A DNA stretch of 7,785 nt from Bacteroidales bacterium UBA1715 (GTDB lineage: Bacteria; Bacteroidota; Bacteroidia; Bacteroidales; UBA1715). The DNA lies in the NCBI GenBank assembly GCA_002317135.1, contig DCIX01000040.1:1-7785 (forward strand). Direction: 5' to 3'. Below, one piece after another: positions 4,946 to 7,785 of the stretch. The notes under the pieces are model-generated. The model was given only the letters and a program-made list of their open reading frames with translations. It searched no databases and was not told where the DNA came from. How positions within the stretch are numbered: position 1 is the first letter of the stretch; each line of letters starts with the position of its first letter. The position numbers and the translations under genes were made by a program.

Positions 4946-7785
4946 ATGAAACGATTACTTATATTTTTCAGTTTTCTACTTTTGACAAGTGTATGTGTGC
5001 AAGCACAAAGTTTGGTTGCAGGTACAGATTTTAGTCAAAAATCAGAATATGTCGATGCATCTTCTGAATGGAGAAGTTGGGATTTCTCAACGATAAATAA
5101 ATATGGAGCTCCGTCTTCATCGTCATTTACTTCAGTGTTTAATCAAATCGCTACGGGTACGGATATCCGTGATGGTGAAGCTGCTTGGGCAATTGTACCA
5201 AACCCATTTCAATTAGGTACAAACGAAGAAGATGAAACAAGTTTATATCCTGATATAGAAGAAGATATGTATGTGTCTTCGATTGTGGGAAAATCTGCTA
5301 ATGCCAATTTGTTTTCCATCAGTGTCGGAGGTTTAAAACCAGGATCTGATTATACAGTAAATGTAACAGTATATCTTTTGTATCCTTCTACAGGTAACTC
5401 ATGGGACCAAGCAATAGGATTTATGTTGGGTGTACCTGATAGTTATGGAAATATGAATGGTGCTACTAATTCGGGAACATTAACACCTAAGGATGTTGGT
5501 GTTGCTAAGACGTTAACGTATGAAGGTACTTTGGGTGCAAATGAAACATCTGTCAACTTAGAGTTGCACTTAGGTTATAACTTTAATAAAAATGCTGTCT
5601 TTGGTATTTCGAACATTGAAGTTTTGGGTACAATAAATCCATTTGCCGTATCTGGACAAGGTAAGGAAATGTGTCGTGGAGAACAGACTTTGTTAACTCT
5701 TGATCGCGATTACGGACCAAAGGCTGCTATAAAATGGGAAAAATCACCAAATGGGACTTCATGGTCGGTAGCTTCAACAAAAACGAGTTTGTACGATGAA
5801 GTAACTGCTACGAAAATGTATTATCGTGCAACAGTAAATGGTATTGTAACTCCAGCTTTGGAAGTAACGACAATTACATGTTGTGAAACGGAGGTTGATG
5901 GAAAAACTGTTTATTCTTCTCGTGAAACCATTTATTACGAAGATTTTGGATATTTTACAGATGATCATGCTTATGTACACGCGGATCCTGTTTCTCGCGC
6001 AGAAACGGAAAGTACAACGCCGTCTAATTACATTCCGATGAGAACAAATTGTCCTTTCTCAATGCCTACTGGTGCGGGATCTTTTGATGCGACAGGACAA
6101 ATCAACGATGGTTATTATGGTGTAGTTGTTCCAACTAGTATGGGTTACAAAACTGATTACTGGGCTACTTGGATGACAGGTAATGGTGCTATTATTAAAG
6201 ACCATTCAAGTATGATAAATGGTATTGAAAATAGTGCTTGCTTGTTCATGAATGTGAATCGTGGTTTTGAAGGAAACATTTTTGCCCAACAAATTTCAGG
6301 GCTATGTACTGGTAAAAAATTAACATTTGAATGTTATGTTGGTAATATGTCAGATGGTACATCTCCTATAATTTCTCTTCGAATAAAAAGTAAAAATGGA
6401 ACAGTACTTGGTTCTGTCGAGAACTTCTCACCAGGTAAAGGTGCAGGTTGGTGTAGAGTCGTTATTGATGACTTGATTTTAACAGAATCTGATATCATTT
6501 TTGAAATCTATAGTGGTTCTGATGGAAGTGGCTATGATTTCTGGGATCATGGTTGTGACTTATGTATTGATGATATTAAGATTATGGCTTGTTCTTCTCC
6601 TGCTTTGGATTTGTTCTCAGATGTGAATAATCTTGATCGTGCGACGTATGTTTGTTCTGATCCGTTTACACTTGGTTCGGTAGCAAGTAATTTGTTGAAG
6701 TCATATTATGGTTCAACATTACAATATTTGTTTCAATACTCAAAAACACCTGATGTAGAAACAAGTTGGATTGATATAACTCGATCTGCTTCAAGTGAAT
6801 ATACTATTCCGAATCCGAGAGAATCTCAGATTTTTGATGGTTTAAGAACAGGTGAATCAGTTTATTTCCGTGTAATTGCGGCAACTGCTTCTACTCTTGC
6901 TTCAACTAGCTCATTTTCTGCAACAAACTATTGTAAGAACTATTCAATTTCACCTTCAGTAGAGGCTCTTATGGATTGTCCAACATGTTCCACTCCAAAA
7001 GCATTGACTATTTCTGGTGATGATTTGTTGTGTACTGGAGAATCTGGTAAATTGGAGGTTACAGAACAAGCTGATGCAACGACATATAGCTATACTTGGT
7101 ATAAAGGTAGCGTTGCCGATGCGAATATTGTTGCAGGTCCAAAGACAGCAAGTACATTACCATTAAATATTCAATATACGACAGAGGGAACCACAGATAC
7201 ATATATAGTGGTTGTGAAAGACGTTAATTTCCCAACACTTACATCTTGTCAGCAAACAGCAGAATTTGATGTTATTTCAAATATTCCTCCAACAGTAACA
7301 ATTTCGGGCGGAAATCAAAGTGTTTGTGAGGACGAGATTTCAGATTTAGAAGAGGTTACGTTTACATTTAATGGTGTTAAGGCTAAAAATTACTGGACGT
7401 TTACATATAGTGATGGCACAAATACATACGAAGATATTCGTGAGAAAACAGGTGTGTATAAGCCAACATTACCAACAGAAATAGGAACGTATACTTATAC
7501 AATTTCTGATTTAAAGGATAGAAAGTGTGTTGGTACAGCACCGACAAATTCTGCCTCGATTACAATTAAGCCAATCCCAACGGCAAAGATAACAGCAGAC
7601 AAGGAAGAAGTTTGCGAGGGCGAGTCAATTAAGTTGGAAGCAAGCAGTGACCAAGCAGATGCTGAATTTACTTGGGGCGGAAAAGGAAGCGGTAAGAGCG
7701 CAAGCTTAACATTGACAGAGCCAAGTGCAACAGGCGAGTACGAGTTGACAGCAGGCTTGGACGGTTGTTCGAGCGATGCGGAACC
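4946..7785 (+). CDS. Large secreted multi-domain protein with Ig-like modules (3' end beyond window)
   Basis: The frame is open from the ATG at 4946 to the window edge: 946 codons with no stop. Residues 1-20 are a signal peptide (MKRLLIFF..., cleavage likely after VQA20). Residues of about 25-235 are a beta-rich region with a GGLKPGSDYTVNVTVYLL stretch, like carbohydrate-binding or jelly-roll folds. An Ig-like segment with MCRGE (C243) follows, up to C312-C313. Residues 330-549 form a second jelly-roll-like module, opening with YYEDFGYF and closing with DLCIDDIKIMAC, containing FAQQISGLCTGKKLTFECYV; this layout recurs in giant Bacteroidota surface proteins. Further Ig/PKD-like modules carry VCSD (C570), LCTGES (C696), VCEDE (C794, with C861) and VCEGES (C890, with C941), the paired Cys suggesting disulfides. 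Export by Sec is clear. Type IX secretion and a C-terminal sorting domain are an inference, since the C terminus is not visible. Adhesion or a cell-surface role is likely; no enzymatic motif was seen. It is divergent from ispD. Confidence 0.85.
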   Translation, partial: MKRLLIFFSFLLLTSVCVQAQSLVAGTDFSQKSEYVDASSEWRSWDFSTINKYGAPSSSSFTSVFNQIATGTDIRDGEAAWAIVPNPFQLGTNEEDETSLYPDIEEDMYVSSIVGKSANANLFSISVGGLKPGSDYTVNVTVYLLYPSTGNSWDQAIGFMLGVPDSYGNMNGATNSGTLTPKDVGVAKTLTYEGTLGANETSVNLELHLGYNFNKNAVFGISNIEVLGTINPFAVSGQGKEMCRGEQTLLTLDRDYGPKAAIKWEKSPNGTSWSVASTKTSLYDEVTATKMYYRATVNGIVTPALEVTTITCCETEVDGKTVYSSRETIYYEDFGYFTDDHAYVHADPVSRAETESTTPSNYIPMRTNCPFSMPTGAGSFDATGQINDGYYGVVVPTSMGYKTDYWATWMTGNGAIIKDHSSMINGIENSACLFMNVNRGFEGNIFAQQISGLCTGKKLTFECYVGNMSDGTSPIISLRIKSKNGTVLGSVENFSPGKGAGWCRVVIDDLILTESDIIFEIYSGSDGSGYDFWDHGCDLCIDDIKIMACSSPALDLFSDVNNLDRATYVCSDPFTLGSVASNLLKSYYGSTLQYLFQYSKTPDVETSWIDITRSASSEYTIPNPRESQIFDGLRTGESVYFRVIAATASTLASTSSFSATNYCKNYSISPSVEALMDCPTCSTPKALTISGDDLLCTGESGKLEVTEQADATTYSYTWYKGSVADANIVAGPKTASTLPLNIQYTTEGTTDTYIVVVKDVNFPTLTSCQQTAEFDVISNIPPTVTISGGNQSVCEDEISDLEEVTFTFNGVKAKNYWTFTYSDGTNTYEDIREKTGVYKPTLPTEIGTYTYTISDLKDRKCVGTAPTNSASITIKPIPTAKITADKEEVCEGESIKLEASSDQADAEFTWGGKGSGKSASLTLTEPSATGEYELTAGLDGCSSDAE
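7562..7785 (+). other. Compositionally distinct Ig-like module at the end of the large gene
   Basis: The last 225 bp are about 50% G+C by count (112 of 225 bases from 7561), whereas the line just before (7321-7380) is 20 of 60. Codon choice shifts with it, towards GAG, AAG, GGC, AGC, TTG and GCA, while the preceding modules prefer GAA, AAA, GGT and TCT. The segment encodes one Ig-like module (residues 873-946, C890 to C941) with the VCEGESIKLEA signature. It may be the first unit of a repeat array that continues outside the window. Confidence 0.6.

Noticed and set aside
4946..5005. Lipoprotein signal for the large protein, from Cys17 in the signal peptide
   Set aside because: The residues before it (T-S-V-C) do not fit a lipobox, which needs Gly, Ala or Ser at -1; a VQA signal peptidase I site three residues later fits better.
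5774..5980. Minus-strand open frame inside the large secreted protein gene
   Set aside because: Low-complexity product rich in Ile, Ser and Cys, antisense to an uninterrupted modular protein.
1..7785. CRISPR array, transposase, integrase, tRNA or toxin-antitoxin gene
   Set aside because: No spaced palindromic repeats, cloverleaf-like sequence or fitting protein was seen on either strand; the only regular tandem array is the heptamer repeat at 92-125.

Overview
The window looks like chromosomal DNA of a member of the Bacteroidota (probably Bacteroidales or a relative). The evidence is the AT-rich, A/T-leadered genes without Shine-Dalgarno sequences, matches to the Bacteroidota -7 promoter box TAnnTTTG upstream of several genes, LeuC/LeuD/IspD proteins of bacterial type, a FadL/OmpP1-type outer membrane porin, and a large secreted modular protein of the kind this phylum exports. 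No rRNA, tRNA, CRISPR array, transposase or phage gene was seen.

Layout. Positions 1-156 hold the probable tail of an upstream terminator, a hairpin-prone stretch, a heptamer tandem array and an exact TAnnTTTG box. leuC (157-1548) and leuD (1553-2179) follow as a two-gene operon for the isopropylmalate isomerase of leucine synthesis. They end in a strong intrinsic terminator placed back to back with the terminator of the converging gene. That gene (2301-3710, minus) encodes a FadL/OmpP1/TodX-like beta-barrel with a signal peptide. A 374-bp gap (3711-4084) has no credible gene but contains a candidate promoter, a 13-bp direct repeat and several inverted repeats. ispD (4085-4753, minus) encodes the MEP-pathway cytidylyltransferase. 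A 192-bp divergent region separates it from a large plus-strand gene that starts at 4946 and is still open at the window end (at least 946 codons). That protein has a signal peptide, a beta-rich N-terminal region, a jelly-roll-like module and a series of Cys-containing Ig-like modules. At about 7562 its base composition and codon choice change sharply.

The genes do not form one pathway: leuCD and ispD are housekeeping, the porin is an envelope protein and the large protein is exported. The most interesting part is the large gene, especially the compositionally distinct segment at the right edge, which may be the first unit of a homogenised or acquired repeat array. I found no convincing evidence of an undescribed multi-gene system; the noncoding signals are candidates only.
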